DNA of 64,000 nucleotides, taken from Acinetobacter sp. ANC 3781. GTDB taxonomy: Bacteria; Pseudomonadota; Gammaproteobacteria; Pseudomonadales; Moraxellaceae. Numbering within the stretch: the first letter of the stretch is position 1; every line of letters begins with the position of its first letter. The position numbers were made by a program, and so were the translations under genes. The notes under the pieces are model-generated. The model was not told where the DNA came from. It saw only the letters and a program-made list of their open reading frames with translations, and searched no databases. Location: NCBI RefSeq assembly GCF_004331285.1, contig NZ_SJOH01000005.1, positions 114,126-178,125 of the forward strand, in the 5' to 3' direction. This document shows, piece by piece, positions 1-10,393 of this stretch.

Positions 1-849
1 TTTTCCAGTCCGGAACGCCCTATCTCGGTAATGCTCATGCTTGGTCCAACCGGGGTCGGCAAAACTGAAACTGTACGTTTAATTAGCGAGGCGATTTATG
101 GCCGCCCGGATGCTTTTTGCCGGATTGACATGAATACGTTGGCGCAAGAACATTATGCCGCAGCCATTACCGGTGCACCTCCAGGCTACGTTGGCTCGAA
201 AGAAGGTCATAGCCTGTTTGATGAAACAGCGATTGCCGGTTCACATACCCGCCCCGGGATTGTATTGTTTGATGAATTGGAGAAGGCTTCCACTGAAGTA
301 ATTCGCGGTTTAATGAATATACTGGATACCGGAAAACTGACATTAACCTCAGGCACAAAAACCATTGATTTCCGTAACTGCATGATCTTTATGACCAGTA
401 ATGTCGGCGCTCAAGCTGCGCAGCAATACCTGGATAAACTGAATTTTTTGCCCAAAAAAATGCAGGACATTTGCCTTAAAAAAATACCGACCAAAACCAT
501 TATTGAAAAAGTGATGTTTAAAAAATTCGACCCTGAATTTTTAAACCGCATTGATCGTACTTTGCATTATCAGGCGGTTCAGGATGATGCCTTGCCCAAG
601 TTGGTCGAGATTGAACTGGAAAAACTCAATCAGCGATTACAGCATCAAAAGCGTGCTGTGGTTTTAAGTGATGCAGCCAAAGCTCACTTCTACAAAAATC
701 ATGATATCCGTTTTGGCGCACGCCATTTGGCTCGTAAAATGCGGACTGAACTGGAACCGATTCTGGCGATTTACTTTTTAAATTATCCGGAAAAAACTCA
801 GCTCACCGTGGATTTTGATGGTGGGCAATTGACAATTCAGCCGGAATAA
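1..849 (+). CDS. Clp-type AAA+ ATPase, C-terminal part (5' truncated by window edge)
   Basis: The frame is open from the first base, so the gene starts upstream of the window. It encodes the second AAA+ module of a ClpA/ClpB-like unfoldase: Walker A GPTGVGKTE, pore-loop region GAPPGYVG, Walker B IVLFDELEKA, sensor 1 MTSN, arginine finger region FDPEFLNRID and sensor 2 IRFGARHLARKM. Family members thread proteins through a hexameric ring using ATP. Between sensor 1 and the arginine finger there is a lysine-rich insert (LPKKMQDICLKKIPTKT) but no IGL/IGF tripeptide of the kind ClpA uses to dock ClpP, so I infer a ClpP-independent unfoldase. Whether it is ClpB-like, ClpV-like or lineage specific cannot be decided without the N-terminal half. 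Confidence 0.85.
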   Translation, partial: FSSPERPISVMLMLGPTGVGKTETVRLISEAIYGRPDAFCRIDMNTLAQEHYAAAITGAPPGYVGSKEGHSLFDETAIAGSHTRPGIVLFDELEKASTEVIRGLMNILDTGKLTLTSGTKTIDFRNCMIFMTSNVGAQAAQQYLDKLNFLPKKMQDICLKKIPTKTIIEKVMFKKFDPEFLNRIDRTLHYQAVQDDALPKLVEIELEKLNQRLQHQKRAVVLSDAAKAHFYKNHDIRFGARHLARKMRTELEPILAIYFLNYPEKTQLTVDFDGGQLTIQPE

Positions 850-1386
850 CTCTTTAAATAATCAGCTAAACATTTAGCTTAATCATCCTCCAGACAACCA
901 CCTCAATAATCATCGTTGCAGTCAAACATTCGGCAGCATATTTGACTGCAAATGCGTCCTTTTTTATTCAAATGAAATACGCCTCAGTTCTGCCGATTGA
1001 CCATCTTCAGCTTAAAACTGTGCAGCAATGATGACGTCATCGAGTTAAAAAATTGGCTCAATTGACTTTTTTGACCAAAACAAGTCCATAAAAAACTTGA
1101 AATCCACAACTTACCCCCGATATAAATAGCCACAAAATGATTAAAAAATCTTAATTTAAACAAAAAGTTCATTACATTTTTACAAAGCAGAGTAAAAGTA
1201 AAGCTGACCACTACAAGGGTTTATTCAAAAAAAATTGATGACCCTTGCGTCACTGCTTGATACAACTTGTTATGTTCTTTTTGGATATAGTTATCGTAAG
1301 ATTAGCGAAGCTCGATGTACGCGGGAAATGCGTACATGCTTCAAAACATCAACTTAATAAGTCCTCCAAAATAAAGGAGATCAGGC
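850..1386. other. Intergenic region upstream of fadB
   Basis: This 537-base gap has no convincing gene. A perfect 9-base inverted repeat (GCAGTCAAA at 918-926, TTTGACTGC at 941-949) is followed by a T-rich stretch at 959-966. It may end the Clp transcript, although the T-run is not directly adjacent. The rest is AT-rich leader to fadB. I could not settle on a clear -35/-10 pair. Confidence 0.4.
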
Positions 1387-3540
1387 ATGATCCACGCTGG
1401 CAATGCCATTACCGTCCAAATGCTTTCGGACGGAATTGCAGAATTCCGCTTTGACTTACAAGGTGAGTCGGTCAACAAATTTAACCGTGCAACGATTGAA
1501 GACTTTAAAGCGGCGATTGAGGCTGTTAAAGCCAATAGCGACGTTAAAGGTTTAATCGTTACCTCTGGTAAATCAACATTTATCGTAGGTGCAGACATCA
1601 CTGAATTTGGTGATAACTTTGCTCAAGGCGAAAAAGCAATTGTGGATTGGGCGATGCCTGTTCACGAAATTTTCAACAGCTTTGAAGATTTAGATGTTCC
1701 TAAAGTTGCTGCAATCAATGGTATGGCATTGGGCGGTGGTTTTGAGATGTGCTTGGTCTGTGACTACCGTATCATGTCAGAAGCAGCTCAAGTGGGCCTG
1801 CCTGAAATCAAACTCGGTATTTTCCCCGGCTTCGGTGGTACAGTTCGTTTAAGCCGTGTGATTGGTATCGATAACGCCGTTGAATGGATGGCGATGGCGA
1901 ATCCTAAACGCCCTGATGCAGCACTGAAAGACGGTGCGGTTGATGCGGTGGTTGCTGCGGACAAACTTCAAGCAGCTGCAATTGACCTGGTGAAACAAGC
2001 CATTGCTGGTCGCCTTGACTGGAAAATCAAACGTCAGGAAAAACTAGATCCAGTTAAACTCAGCCCAATCGAACAGATGATGGCGTTTAACTCATCTAAA
2101 GGGATGGTTTTAGCCAAAGCAAATCCTGCGCAATATCCTGCGCCAAAACTTCTTCTTGATTCTTTACAAGCGGGTGCAAGCCTTCCACGTAACGAAGCAT
2201 TAAAAATTGAAGCGGAAGGTTTCGCTAAAGCTGCAATTACGCCTCAAGCAGGTGCGTTGATTGGTTTATTCATCAACGATCAAATTGTGAAAAAAACCTC
2301 GAAGCGCTATGAAAAAGGCGCGCACCCAGTCAACCAAGCGGCTGTTCTCGGCGCGGGTATCATGGGTGGTGGTATTGCTTACCAAGCGGCAAGCAAAGGC
2401 ACACCAATCATTATGAAAGATATTGGTAATCCGCAACTTGCTTTGGGTATGAAAGAAGCAAATGGCTTACTGACCAAACAAGTTGAACGTAAGAAAATGA
2501 CCCCTGCAAAAATGGGTGAAACTCTTGCGCGCATCCGCCCTACTTTAAGCTATGACGAGTTTAAAGAAGTGGACATCGTGATTGAAGCGGTGACTGAAAA
2601 TCCAAAAGTAAAAGGCATTGTATTGGCTGAAACTGAGAAGAATGTTCGTGAAAACACGATTATTGCTTCAAATACTTCAACCATTTCAATCACTCGTTTG
2701 GCTGAAAACCTGCAACGTCCTGAAAACTTTGTCGGTATGCACTTCTTTAACCCGGTTCACATGATGCCTTTGGTTGAAGTGATTCGCGGTGCGAAGACAT
2801 CTGATGAAGCGATTGCAACGACTGTAGTTCTTGCTCAGAAAATGGGTAAAACACCAATCGTAGTGAACGACTGCCCAGGCTTCTTGGTTAACCGTGTATT
2901 GTTCCCTTACTTCGGTGCATTCGACCTGTTGCTTAAAGACGGCGCTGACTTCCAGCAAATCGATAAAGTGATGGAACGCTTCGGCTGGCCAATGGGTCCT
3001 GCTTACTTGATGGACGTTGTCGGTATTGACACGGGCGTTCATGGTGCAGAAGTCATGGCTGAAGGCTTCCCTGACCGTATGAAACCGGACTTCAAAGGTT
3101 CGATTCAAACCATGTATGAAAATAAACGTCTAGGTCAAAAGAATGACGTTGGTTTCTACAAATACGAGTTAGACCGTAAAGGCAAGAAAGCGAAAAAAGT
3201 TGATCCTACAGCATATGATCTGATTGCATCTGTAGTGACTGGCGAAAAACGTGAATTTGACGCGCAAGAAATCATTGACCGTATGATGCTGGCTTTCTGT
3301 AACGAAACAGTTCGTTGCCTGGAAGACAACATTGTCGCGACTGCCTCAGAAGCAGACATGGCGATGATCATGGGTGTAGGTTTCCCTCCATTCCGTGGCG
3401 GTCCATGCCGTTACATCGACCAAACAGGTGTTGCTGAATACGTTGCGCTTTGCGACAAGTATGCACACTTAGGTAAAGCTTATGAAGCGCCACAAATGTT
3501 GCGTGACATGGCTGCTAACAACAAAAAATTCTACGGTTAA
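1387..3540 (+). CDS. fadB: Fatty acid oxidation complex alpha subunit FadB
   Basis: This is the multifunctional beta-oxidation enzyme: enoyl-CoA hydratase/isomerase at the N-terminus and 3-hydroxyacyl-CoA dehydrogenase at the C-terminus. The 717 residues match the usual FadB length (E. coli 729). The hydratase half shows [14 protein letters not shown] and [15 protein letters not shown], which carry the two catalytic glutamates. The dehydrogenase half has the NAD-binding [15 protein letters not shown] and the catalytic-histidine motif GMHFFNP. A strong Shine-Dalgarno (AAAGGAGA, about 1374-1381) sets the ATG. fadA follows after 12 bases with its own Shine-Dalgarno (AAGGAGCA), so the two subunits of the alpha2beta2 trifunctional complex are co-transcribed. 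It acts in the cytoplasm on acyl-CoA. Confidence 0.98.
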   Translation: MIHAGNAITVQMLSDGIAEFRFDLQGESVNKFNRATIEDFKAAIEAVKANSDVKGLIVTSGKSTFIVGADITEFGDNFAQGEKAIVDWAMPVHEIFNSFEDLDVPKVAAINGMALGGGFEMCLVCDYRIMSEAAQVGLPEIKLGIFPGFGGTVRLSRVIGIDNAVEWMAMANPKRPDAALKDGAVDAVVAADKLQAAAIDLVKQAIAGRLDWKIKRQEKLDPVKLSPIEQMMAFNSSKGMVLAKANPAQYPAPKLLLDSLQAGASLPRNEALKIEAEGFAKAAITPQAGALIGLFINDQIVKKTSKRYEKGAHPVNQAAVLGAGIMGGGIAYQAASKGTPIIMKDIGNPQLALGMKEANGLLTKQVERKKMTPAKMGETLARIRPTLSYDEFKEVDIVIEAVTENPKVKGIVLAETEKNVRENTIIASNTSTISITRLAENLQRPENFVGMHFFNPVHMMPLVEVIRGAKTSDEAIATTVVLAQKMGKTPIVVNDCPGFLVNRVLFPYFGAFDLLLKDGADFQQIDKVMERFGWPMGPAYLMDVVGIDTGVHGAEVMAEGFPDRMKPDFKGSIQTMYENKRLGQKNDVGFYKYELDRKGKKAKKVDPTAYDLIASVVTGEKREFDAQEIIDRMMLAFCNETVRCLEDNIVATASEADMAMIMGVGFPPFRGGPCRYIDQTGVAEYVALCDKYAHLGKAYEAPQMLRDMAANNKKFYG

Positions 3541-3552
3541 GGAGCAACGTGA

Positions 3553-4725
<1,173 letters not shown>

Positions 4726-4742
4726 TTCTTAATTAAATATTG

Positions 4743-4783
4743 AGATAAAAGAAACCTCGCTTATTGCGGGGTTTCTTTTATCT
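4743..4783 (+). terminator. Terminator of fadBA
   Basis: An 18-base inverted repeat (4743-4760 and 4766-4783) with one G-T pair forms a long GC-containing stem with A- and T-rich flanks. It can work in both directions and closes the fadBA operon. Confidence 0.9.
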
Positions 4784-4899
4784 ATTTTTAAAAATAAAAT
4801 TATGAAATATATTCATTTAAATAAAAAAAATTATTAAATTTTTAATATTACTTATACATAATGATCAAGCAAATTCATCAAAATTAAATAAGAGCACTT

Positions 4900-5751
4900 A
4901 TGAAAAAAATTGTATTACCCCTTATTGCTAGTTTGGTATTTACTGGTTGTGCTACGACAAAAATTTCACCAGAAGCGCGCCAACAATTAAATAAAACACA
5001 AGCTGCAATTCAAGCAAAACCTGTTTCAATTTTAGTCAATTCATGCCTTTTAACCAATGAATTGGGGAAAGATTTAGTACTCAATGAGCCTTCTAAACTC
5101 ACTGCTGAGAAATTCATTCAAGCATTTACACAACAGTTAAACCAACATAATGTGACCGTCAGCGCTTCTGCCGTACCATTCATTTGTGGAACAATACCAG
5201 AAGAACAACTTAAAAAATATGAGTTTCAAGCAGATACAAAATCTAAAAGAACACTGATTAATACCTATCCTCTGTTAAATCAAAATAATATTAATATGAC
5301 CGATGAGCAAAGGGCAGCTGTTCTAGTTTTAAATCAATATATTGCGAAATTTGATGCAGTACAGCTAAAGATGGTGCAAAAGCAAAAGACAACCTTAGAC
5401 ATACCTCAGCTAGATGATAGAACCATCAACACACTAAAAAATTGGTCAAAATCAAATTATATTTTTGTTGTTTCAGTGGATGGATTAAATGCGTCTTTGG
5501 GTTCTAAATTTGCATTTGGTGCTTTAAGTGTAGGCGTAACACTTGCAACGATGGGTGCAGGTGCTGGAATCGTGACTGCCTATATGCCAAGAGAAGGGCA
5601 ACAATATTCTGTTCGTCTTTTAGATTTGGATAAACAAGCATTTGAATGGAATAAATATGATTTGCTTAAAGGTAATATTTATTCCATTAAAAATCATACT
5701 GTTCAAGCCGATACTATATTAAATCCTTTATTTGAAGTAAAAGTTAATTAG
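4900..5751 (+). CDS. Predicted lipoprotein of unknown function
   Basis: The protein has 283 residues. The N-terminus (MKKIVLPLIASLVFTGCATTK) is a signal peptide ending in a lipobox, with cysteine 17 as the predicted lipidation site. There is one further hydrophobic, glycine/alanine-rich stretch (about residues 204-230, FGALSVGVTLATMGAGAG) that could insert into a membrane or be a buried core. No catalytic motif is apparent and I do not recognise the family. It stands alone between the fadBA terminator and the convergent tehB terminator. Its upstream region is very AT-rich, and the reading frame has lower GC than fadBA, which may reflect low expression or a younger gene. Confidence 0.8.
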   Translation: MKKIVLPLIASLVFTGCATTKISPEARQQLNKTQAAIQAKPVSILVNSCLLTNELGKDLVLNEPSKLTAEKFIQAFTQQLNQHNVTVSASAVPFICGTIPEEQLKKYEFQADTKSKRTLINTYPLLNQNNINMTDEQRAAVLVLNQYIAKFDAVQLKMVQKQKTTLDIPQLDDRTINTLKNWSKSNYIFVVSVDGLNASLGSKFAFGALSVGVTLATMGAGAGIVTAYMPREGQQYSVRLLDLDKQAFEWNKYDLLKGNIYSIKNHTVQADTILNPLFEVKVN

Positions 5752-5786
5752 TAGCAAATTCCATGCTTTAAGTTTTAAAAATACAG

Positions 5787-5824
5787 TTCAGCAAGTTGAA
5801 AAAATCTTTTTTTAACTTGCTGAA
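5787..5824. terminator. Bidirectional terminator between lipoprotein gene and tehB
   Basis: An 11-base perfect inverted repeat (TTCAGCAAGTT at 5787-5797, AACTTGCTGAA at 5814-5824) encloses a loop holding an A-run and a T-run. The flanking genes converge, so it can serve both. Confidence 0.6.
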
Positions 5825-5833
5825 TTTAGAACA

Positions 5834-6703
5834 CTATGCTTCAGACTTTTGCGCCAACAAAGTCACAAAATGCTGTTTAATCCGATTTCCCTGCTCATCC
5901 ACGCGATGCAACTCACCAACATTTTCATTGTATTTCACAATTTTCCAGCCTTCGTAATAAGCACTTAGCTCCCCTGGCTGAAAGGCAAATGGAAAATCAG
6001 GCTGTGCCGGAAGATCGGCCGTGTCCATCGCACAGACAATCAGGTTATAGCCACCAGACACGGTCGCCTGCTGCATCTGTGTAATGAGCGATGGAATAGT
6101 TTTCGCCTCCAGAAACATCATCACCACGGTACAGTAGATAAATTCATATTGCCCTGGAATGCTTGCATCCGTGTTGAGATCGCGGCGCTGTATCTGTAAC
6201 TGATCAATCTGCTCCGTCTGCACAATCTGTCTTAAGGTCTGCAAACTGTTTTCGTTGACATCCCAGGCATCAACCTTAAAGCCGTGTTGACTTAAATACA
6301 GGGCATTACGACCTGAACCACAGCCCACATCCAAAGCGTGGCCACCGTGTAAATAAGGCATGGCTGCCAGTACTTCGGAATGGGTAGCGGTCAGCTGATA
6401 TTTTTTGCTGAAGTAATCCTGTGGCAGACAGTAAAACCGTAACTGACATTGCATATCATCACTGGCAGAACCAATCTTATGCCAGGCCTGTGGCTCAATA
6501 AATGGAGGCTGCTGCTCTGGGGTAAATACATGCTCAGACTGTACAGCACCCGACTCATCCAGTATCGCAAAATGCAACTCACCCCTTAATACGGTCAGTT
6601 TTGCCCAGGTACCAACTTTGGTATTGTGCTGATTTTTAAAACCTTGCGGAATACCCTGCTGTGTCCAGACAGGAAGTTCTTTATAACAAATAAGCTGTTC
6701 CAT
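5834..6703 (-). CDS. tehB: TehB-type SAM-dependent methyltransferase, long form
   Basis: The N-terminal roughly 85 residues resemble the small cupin-like domain (DUF1971) found on long-form TehB. They are followed by a class I methyltransferase with the SAM-binding motif ALDVGCGSGRNALYL (about residue 118). At 289 residues it is close to the long TehB form of Haemophilus and longer than the 197-residue E. coli protein. TehB methylates tellurite, and probably other oxyanions, in the cytoplasm and gives resistance. The usual partner tehA is not adjacent. An ATG at 6703 begins the cupin-like domain. The nearest gene on the same strand is a small ORF about 200 bases upstream, separated by a terminator, so tehB is probably monocistronic. 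Confidence 0.88.
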   Translation of the reverse strand: MEQLICYKELPVWTQQGIPQGFKNQHNTKVGTWAKLTVLRGELHFAILDESGAVQSEHVFTPEQQPPFIEPQAWHKIGSASDDMQCQLRFYCLPQDYFSKKYQLTATHSEVLAAMPYLHGGHALDVGCGSGRNALYLSQHGFKVDAWDVNENSLQTLRQIVQTEQIDQLQIQRRDLNTDASIPGQYEFIYCTVVMMFLEAKTIPSLITQMQQATVSGGYNLIVCAMDTADLPAQPDFPFAFQPGELSAYYEGWKIVKYNENVGELHRVDEQGNRIKQHFVTLLAQKSEA

Positions 6704-6840
6704 AAAAGACTGCGCTCCAAAGCATCAATTGTCGGTCTGAAATCAATCAGTTGACTAGATTTTTAGCATATGCCGTTTAACAGCAAATTGAAATAAACCG
6801 ATCGTATTGCATACATACAAGCCAGCTCCCCCCTATAAAA

Positions 6841-6863
6841 AAACCGTCCGGTACGGACGGTTT
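6841..6863 (-). terminator. Terminator downstream of the 89-residue hypothetical gene
   Basis: Perfect inverted repeat AAACCGTCCG (6841-6850), loop GTA, CGGACGGTTT (6854-6863). Read on the minus strand the stem is followed by a run of T, which suits the gene at 6905-7174. Confidence 0.85.
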
Positions 6864-6904
6864 GACGGTTTTTAAAAAAGAGAAGCAATAAAACTCCAGT
6901 TTTA

Positions 6905-7174
6905 CTACACCAGTTGTTCGCGTAACCACGCCATATATTTTTCTCGGTCCATAAAATCAGGCGAATTGCCTGTGTCCAGACTGAAATATTGCTGATTGAA
7001 CTGAATCACAATCTGTTCAGTATGATGCCAGCCTTCAATCAGCTGGAAATACTGGTTGAAGAAAGACCGGCTCTTGCTCCAATTGTTCAGGCTTTCCAGT
7101 TTCGGATATTTTTTATTTTCAACAAACTCACTGTATAGATGCTGAATATCATCAAAAACATGTAGGGTTTTCAT
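6905..7174 (-). CDS. Small conserved-looking hypothetical protein
   Basis: This is an 89-residue soluble protein, rich in aromatic residues and without a signal peptide or membrane segment. The ATG at 7174 is preceded by AGGTGA at suitable spacing and the gene is followed by a clear terminator, so translation is credible. I do not recognise a family. The C-terminal part (MDREKYMAWLREQLV) looks like an amphipathic helix. It is transcribed alone on the minus strand. Confidence 0.65.
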   Translation of the reverse strand: MKTLHVFDDIQHLYSEFVENKKYPKLESLNNWSKSRSFFNQYFQLIEGWHHTEQIVIQFNQQYFSLDTGNSPDFMDREKYMAWLREQLV

Positions 7175-7572
7175 GACTCACCTGCCTAGATTTCATGTTG
7201 TGATCTTTGCGACCGTTTTAATCTAGCAACAGAGTTTGAATAACAAATGACAGTCTTATTGCAAAGCTATGATGTTTGAAAAGATGAGATGCTTTTATTC
7301 AACTGCATAATAGTTTTGCCGGAAAAAAACCAAGAAAATTTAATCATTACACTCATCAGAAAATATCAATTTTTATATCATCAAACCGAGATAAAACTAA
7401 ACACTCAAAAGCAATGTAACCCATCCGCAACATCATGTTATCACTTTGTAATTTTGGTTGAATAATCACGCAACCAAAACAATTGCCAAGTCTCCTGTAA
7501 CCAAACGAATCCACAGAAGGAATAGTATTCACAACGCATTATTTTCAAAACATTTTCTATAGAGTGATGACT
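7175..7572. other. Intergenic region between divergent genes
   Basis: About 390 bases separate the divergent genes at 7174 and 7573. The stretch must hold both promoters, but no operator, repeat or RNA gene stands out. Confidence 0.3.
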
Positions 7573-8019
7573 ATGAATACGATTAAAACGACGATGGCGA
7601 TTGCTTTAGTTACTGTAACCACTTCTGCTATGGCGACTACCACTGTAGAAGCAACTCCCACTGCTAAAATTGCTGCATTAAAAGCACAAGTAAAAGCAGA
7701 AACCACCCCAACTGCAACAACAGTTAAAGACGCTGCTGTAGCTAAAACCGTAGCGACTAAAGATGCTGCAGTGGCAAACACTGTAGCAGCTAAAGATGCG
7801 ACTGTTGCTAAAGCAACTGAAGCAAAAGATGCTGTAGTAGAAAAAACTGCTGAAGTGAAAGATGCAACTGCTGCTCAAGTAACTGAAGCAAAAGACGCGA
7901 CTGTTGAAAAAACTGCTGAAGTAAAAGAAGTGACTGCTGAAAAAGCAGATGCTGCTAAAGCTGAAGTAAAAGCTGAGAAAAAAGGTTTCTTCTCTTGGTT
8001 TAAAAAATCTGCAGCTTAA
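7573..8019 (+). CDS. Exported Ala/Lys/Thr/Val-rich protein of 11-residue (LEA-like) repeats
   Basis: A signal peptide (MNTIKTTMAIALVTVTTSAMA) is followed by at least seven consecutive 11-residue units of the pattern (A/V)KDAxVxKTxE, for example AKDATVAKATE, AKDAVVEKTAE, VKDATAAQVTE and AKDATVEKTAE. The protein ends in a basic-aromatic tail (GFFSWFKKSAA). Such 11-mers are typical of group 3 late-embryogenesis-abundant (LEA) proteins, which form amphipathic helices and protect proteins or membranes during drying. A protective periplasmic role is inference. The frame opens at GTG 7564 and ATG 7567. I prefer ATG 7573 because AGAGTG (7561-7566) then lies at good spacing and the signal peptide begins normally. 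Confidence 0.75.
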   Translation: MNTIKTTMAIALVTVTTSAMATTTVEATPTAKIAALKAQVKAETTPTATTVKDAAVAKTVATKDAAVANTVAAKDATVAKATEAKDAVVEKTAEVKDATAAQVTEAKDATVEKTAEVKEVTAEKADAAKAEVKAEKKGFFSWFKKSAA

Positions 8020-8044
8020 TTTGCTTTAACGCATGTTAGCTCTA

Positions 8045-8073
8045 AAAAAGGATGCTTTTGAGCATCCTTTTTC
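8045..8073 (+). terminator. Terminator of the LEA-like gene
   Basis: GGATGCT (8050-8056), loop TTTG, AGCATCC (8061-8067), flanked by an A-run and followed by TTTTT. Confidence 0.88.
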
Positions 8074-8114
8074 TTTCTACAAAAAACATTTATTTTTCTA
8101 TCAATATTTTAAAA

Positions 8115-8645
8115 CTAGCGCATACCATTATTTTGAATAGATTCTTGCTGTTGTTGTAACTGTCTGATAGCTTGATTTTGCGGAGTATTTTCCAAAATAC
8201 CCAAAGAAATTTGCTCTCGAGCAATTTGTACATTGGTTGCGTTACGGTCTATACCAAAAGGTTCAAGGATAATATACAAGCCCTCTCTTGGATCAGAAGA
8301 CTGCAAACCTCGTGCAACCGCCAGAACATATTGCTGCTGTTCCAATGGCAAACTGTTTATATCGGGTATTGGTCCATCAGGCACAAGATCTATGGTCGCT
8401 AAAATAGTCGGATTAACAACAAAGTTTTGAGTGTCCAGTTGTATTTGCATAATCCGATGCTGCAAGGCTCTCACTTCTTGCGGATCTTGTTGATATTGAA
8501 TTATGCCTGTAGTTTCAGCTCTTAATTCCGGTTCTGCCATCATTCTTAAAACAGGCATTTCAGCAGTATCAGCAAAAGTAGAGGAAATTGAAAAACTTCC
8601 AGCAATCGCTACTATTACACAGGACAAATTCTTTAGGAGATTCAT
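8115..8645 (-). CDS. Hypothetical secreted protein
   Basis: I take the ATG at 8645 as the start because it begins a clean signal peptide (MNLLKNLSCVIVAIAGSFSISSTFA, cleavage near ADTAEMP). The frame is open 17 codons further upstream, but that extension would bury the signal peptide. The mature part is Gln-rich, ending in a QQQQES stretch, has no cysteines and shows no motif I can name. Length is 176 residues. It is monocistronic, with its 5' end facing a 216-base AT-rich gap. Function unknown. Confidence 0.65.
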   Translation of the reverse strand: MNLLKNLSCVIVAIAGSFSISSTFADTAEMPVLRMMAEPELRAETTGIIQYQQDPQEVRALQHRIMQIQLDTQNFVVNPTILATIDLVPDGPIPDINSLPLEQQQYVLAVARGLQSSDPREGLYIILEPFGIDRNATNVQIAREQISLGILENTPQNQAIRQLQQQQESIQNNGMR

Positions 8646-8912
8646 GGCAGTTTTACTCAAATAAATAAAAGTAAACAAACACCCTTCAACAGCCATTATT
8701 CTATAATAAACGCTCTATTTGACAGCCTTTGCTCAGATAAGCGGTTTGGTAAAAACCATAATTTTTATCTAAAAATTACTTAATTAAGAATCTTTATATA
8801 CTTAATATTTTTAATAAAAAACAGAATATTTATTCGATTAAAATATAAAAATCATATTTTTATCTTCGCTTGATCACATTAACATCACGATATAAAGCAA
8901 GCAGCTAAATCT

Positions 8913-9647
8913 TTATTTTTCCGCCGTTCCCACACGTAATAAGATAGGAAATGTTACATCTAAATTGTCTGGTGCAGTTTGTAAAACCTCTGAAATCCGC
9001 TGTAGCGGCTCATGATCATTTTTATCCAGATAATGCTTCAGCGCTGACCAAGTTTTTAAATAGCTCAACAATTGCTGCGGTGACCATTGATATTGTAAAC
9101 GCAGTTCCGGAACAGCCTGTTCATTAAAAGGAAATGGAATAGTCTGATATAGCTCATCAATATAACGGCGCTCAGCATCCCAATAGCCGTTTAGCGTTTC
9201 AAAGTACAGCTGTTGAACCAGGCTATTAATCGCAGCATCCTGTACCTCAATTAAACCATAACCAATGGCAGCAAAAACCCCTTGTGGTTTAAGCACCCGT
9301 TTAACTTCTTTATAAAATGCATCAAAGTCAAACCAGTGAATGGCTTGAGCCACCGTGATCAAGTCAATGGAGTTGGCTGCAATACTGGTCTGCTCGGCTG
9401 CTTGCACCTGATAGCTGACATTTTCAAAATAAGGCGCTTGCTGCAACTGTGCTTCGCTAATATCGGTTGCCATCACATGATTGAAATACGGAGCTAATAA
9501 TTGGGTAAATTGTCCAGACCCAGCACCACAGTCCCATGCAAAATTTCGTTCCGGAACATGCTTTAAAATTTCTTTCACAATTTGGATGGAATAATTCGGG
9601 CGGGCTTGTTTGTAGTAAAGACTATTGCTGGAAAAGAGGTCTTTCAT
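8913..9647 (-). CDS. Class I SAM-dependent methyltransferase
   Basis: This 244-residue cytoplasmic protein has methyltransferase motif I FAWDCGAGSGQFTQLLA (about residue 37), an acidic motif II around VMATDISEAQL, and DLITVAQAIHWFD, the post-I region typical of the UbiE/Methyltransf_11 group. Substrate cannot be read from sequence. It is the last gene of a three-gene minus-strand run (lipoprotein 10843, DUF2914-like 10388, this gene), with a 27-base gap to the gene before it. Co-transcription is likely. Confidence 0.85.
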   Translation of the reverse strand: MKDLFSSNSLYYKQARPNYSIQIVKEILKHVPERNFAWDCGAGSGQFTQLLAPYFNHVMATDISEAQLQQAPYFENVSYQVQAAEQTSIAANSIDLITVAQAIHWFDFDAFYKEVKRVLKPQGVFAAIGYGLIEVQDAAINSLVQQLYFETLNGYWDAERRYIDELYQTIPFPFNEQAVPELRLQYQWSPQQLLSYLKTWSALKHYLDKNDHEPLQRISEVLQTAPDNLDVTFPILLRVGTAEK

Positions 9648-9674
9648 TAAACCATTCTCAAAATATTTGTTAAT

Positions 9675-10388
9675 TTAATCAATCACCTGGTCAATTTTAA
9701 AACGGGTCTGGGCAATTGGATTAAGCTGATCATTCAACTGATAATATTTAACATCATAAGTTCCGACTTTCCAGCCCTTCACTGGATTAAAACTGACCCA
9801 GTTCTGTTCCCGAGTGGCACTGACCCGCTGTGGCATAAAAAACAGCACTTCACCTGTAGACTGGTTGCTCCAGCGCACAAAGACCTGCTCGTTATTAGGT
9901 ACTTTTCCCAAAGTATCAAAATGGGCAAATAACTGTTGTCCGGCATAAATCTGCCTAGGCAACACATCTCCTACTGAATATTGTTGTTCTGTCGTCACTG
10001 TGGCCTTCCCTGCCAAAACTTCATTCGGATCATTTTCTGAATCGACAAATTCACTGACCAGACGTTTGGCAAACGCGTGTTTATTTTGAATATCGGATAA
10101 GTCATAGCCCGGAAAGGATTGCTCAAGATACTTATTGATCTGTTCAGTGGTCGCGCTATCTATGACTAGATTGACCTGTGTTTTCTGATTTTTTAGCTGC
10201 TGTTGTAAGACAAGACCTTCTTCAGGCTGAGTCTGTCCTTTGGGTTGGATATGCTGAATAAAATTTTCTACAGCAATAACCTGATTATGCTCAGGAACAT
10301 GCTGTTCAGACTCAGGCTTGGATGAAGCCACCCAATAACCCAATCCAAAGCAGAGAATGCCAATAATGAACGGCATAAAAAATTTCAT
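9675..10388 (-). CDS. Membrane-anchored protein with DUF2914-like C-terminal domain
   Basis: There is a single N-terminal membrane segment (FFMPFIIGILCFGLGYWVA), then a Gln-rich linker to about residue 75. The C-terminal half contains VRWSNQSTGEVLFFMP and WVSFNPVKGWKVGTYDVKYY, which resemble the DUF2914 pattern of a tryptophan-rich beta-domain. It is 237 residues, probably anchored in the inner membrane and facing the periplasm. The gene starts five bases after the lipoprotein gene at 10394, so the two are almost certainly co-transcribed. Function unknown. The DUF assignment is from pattern memory and is tentative. Confidence 0.6.
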   Translation of the reverse strand: MKFFMPFIIGILCFGLGYWVASSKPESEQHVPEHNQVIAVENFIQHIQPKGQTQPEEGLVLQQQLKNQKTQVNLVIDSATTEQINKYLEQSFPGYDLSDIQNKHAFAKRLVSEFVDSENDPNEVLAGKATVTTEQQYSVGDVLPRQIYAGQQLFAHFDTLGKVPNNEQVFVRWSNQSTGEVLFFMPQRVSATREQNWVSFNPVKGWKVGTYDVKYYQLNDQLNPIAQTRFKIDQVID

Positions 10389-10393
10389 GGTTT

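Noticed and set aside
2686..3108. A 140-codon minus-strand ORF inside fadB
   Set aside because: It is a shadow of a highly conserved gene on the other strand, with no ribosome site and no recognisable protein.
6704..6840. Possible att site or tRNA fragment upstream of tehB
   Set aside because: Only AT-rich promoter-like sequence is visible.
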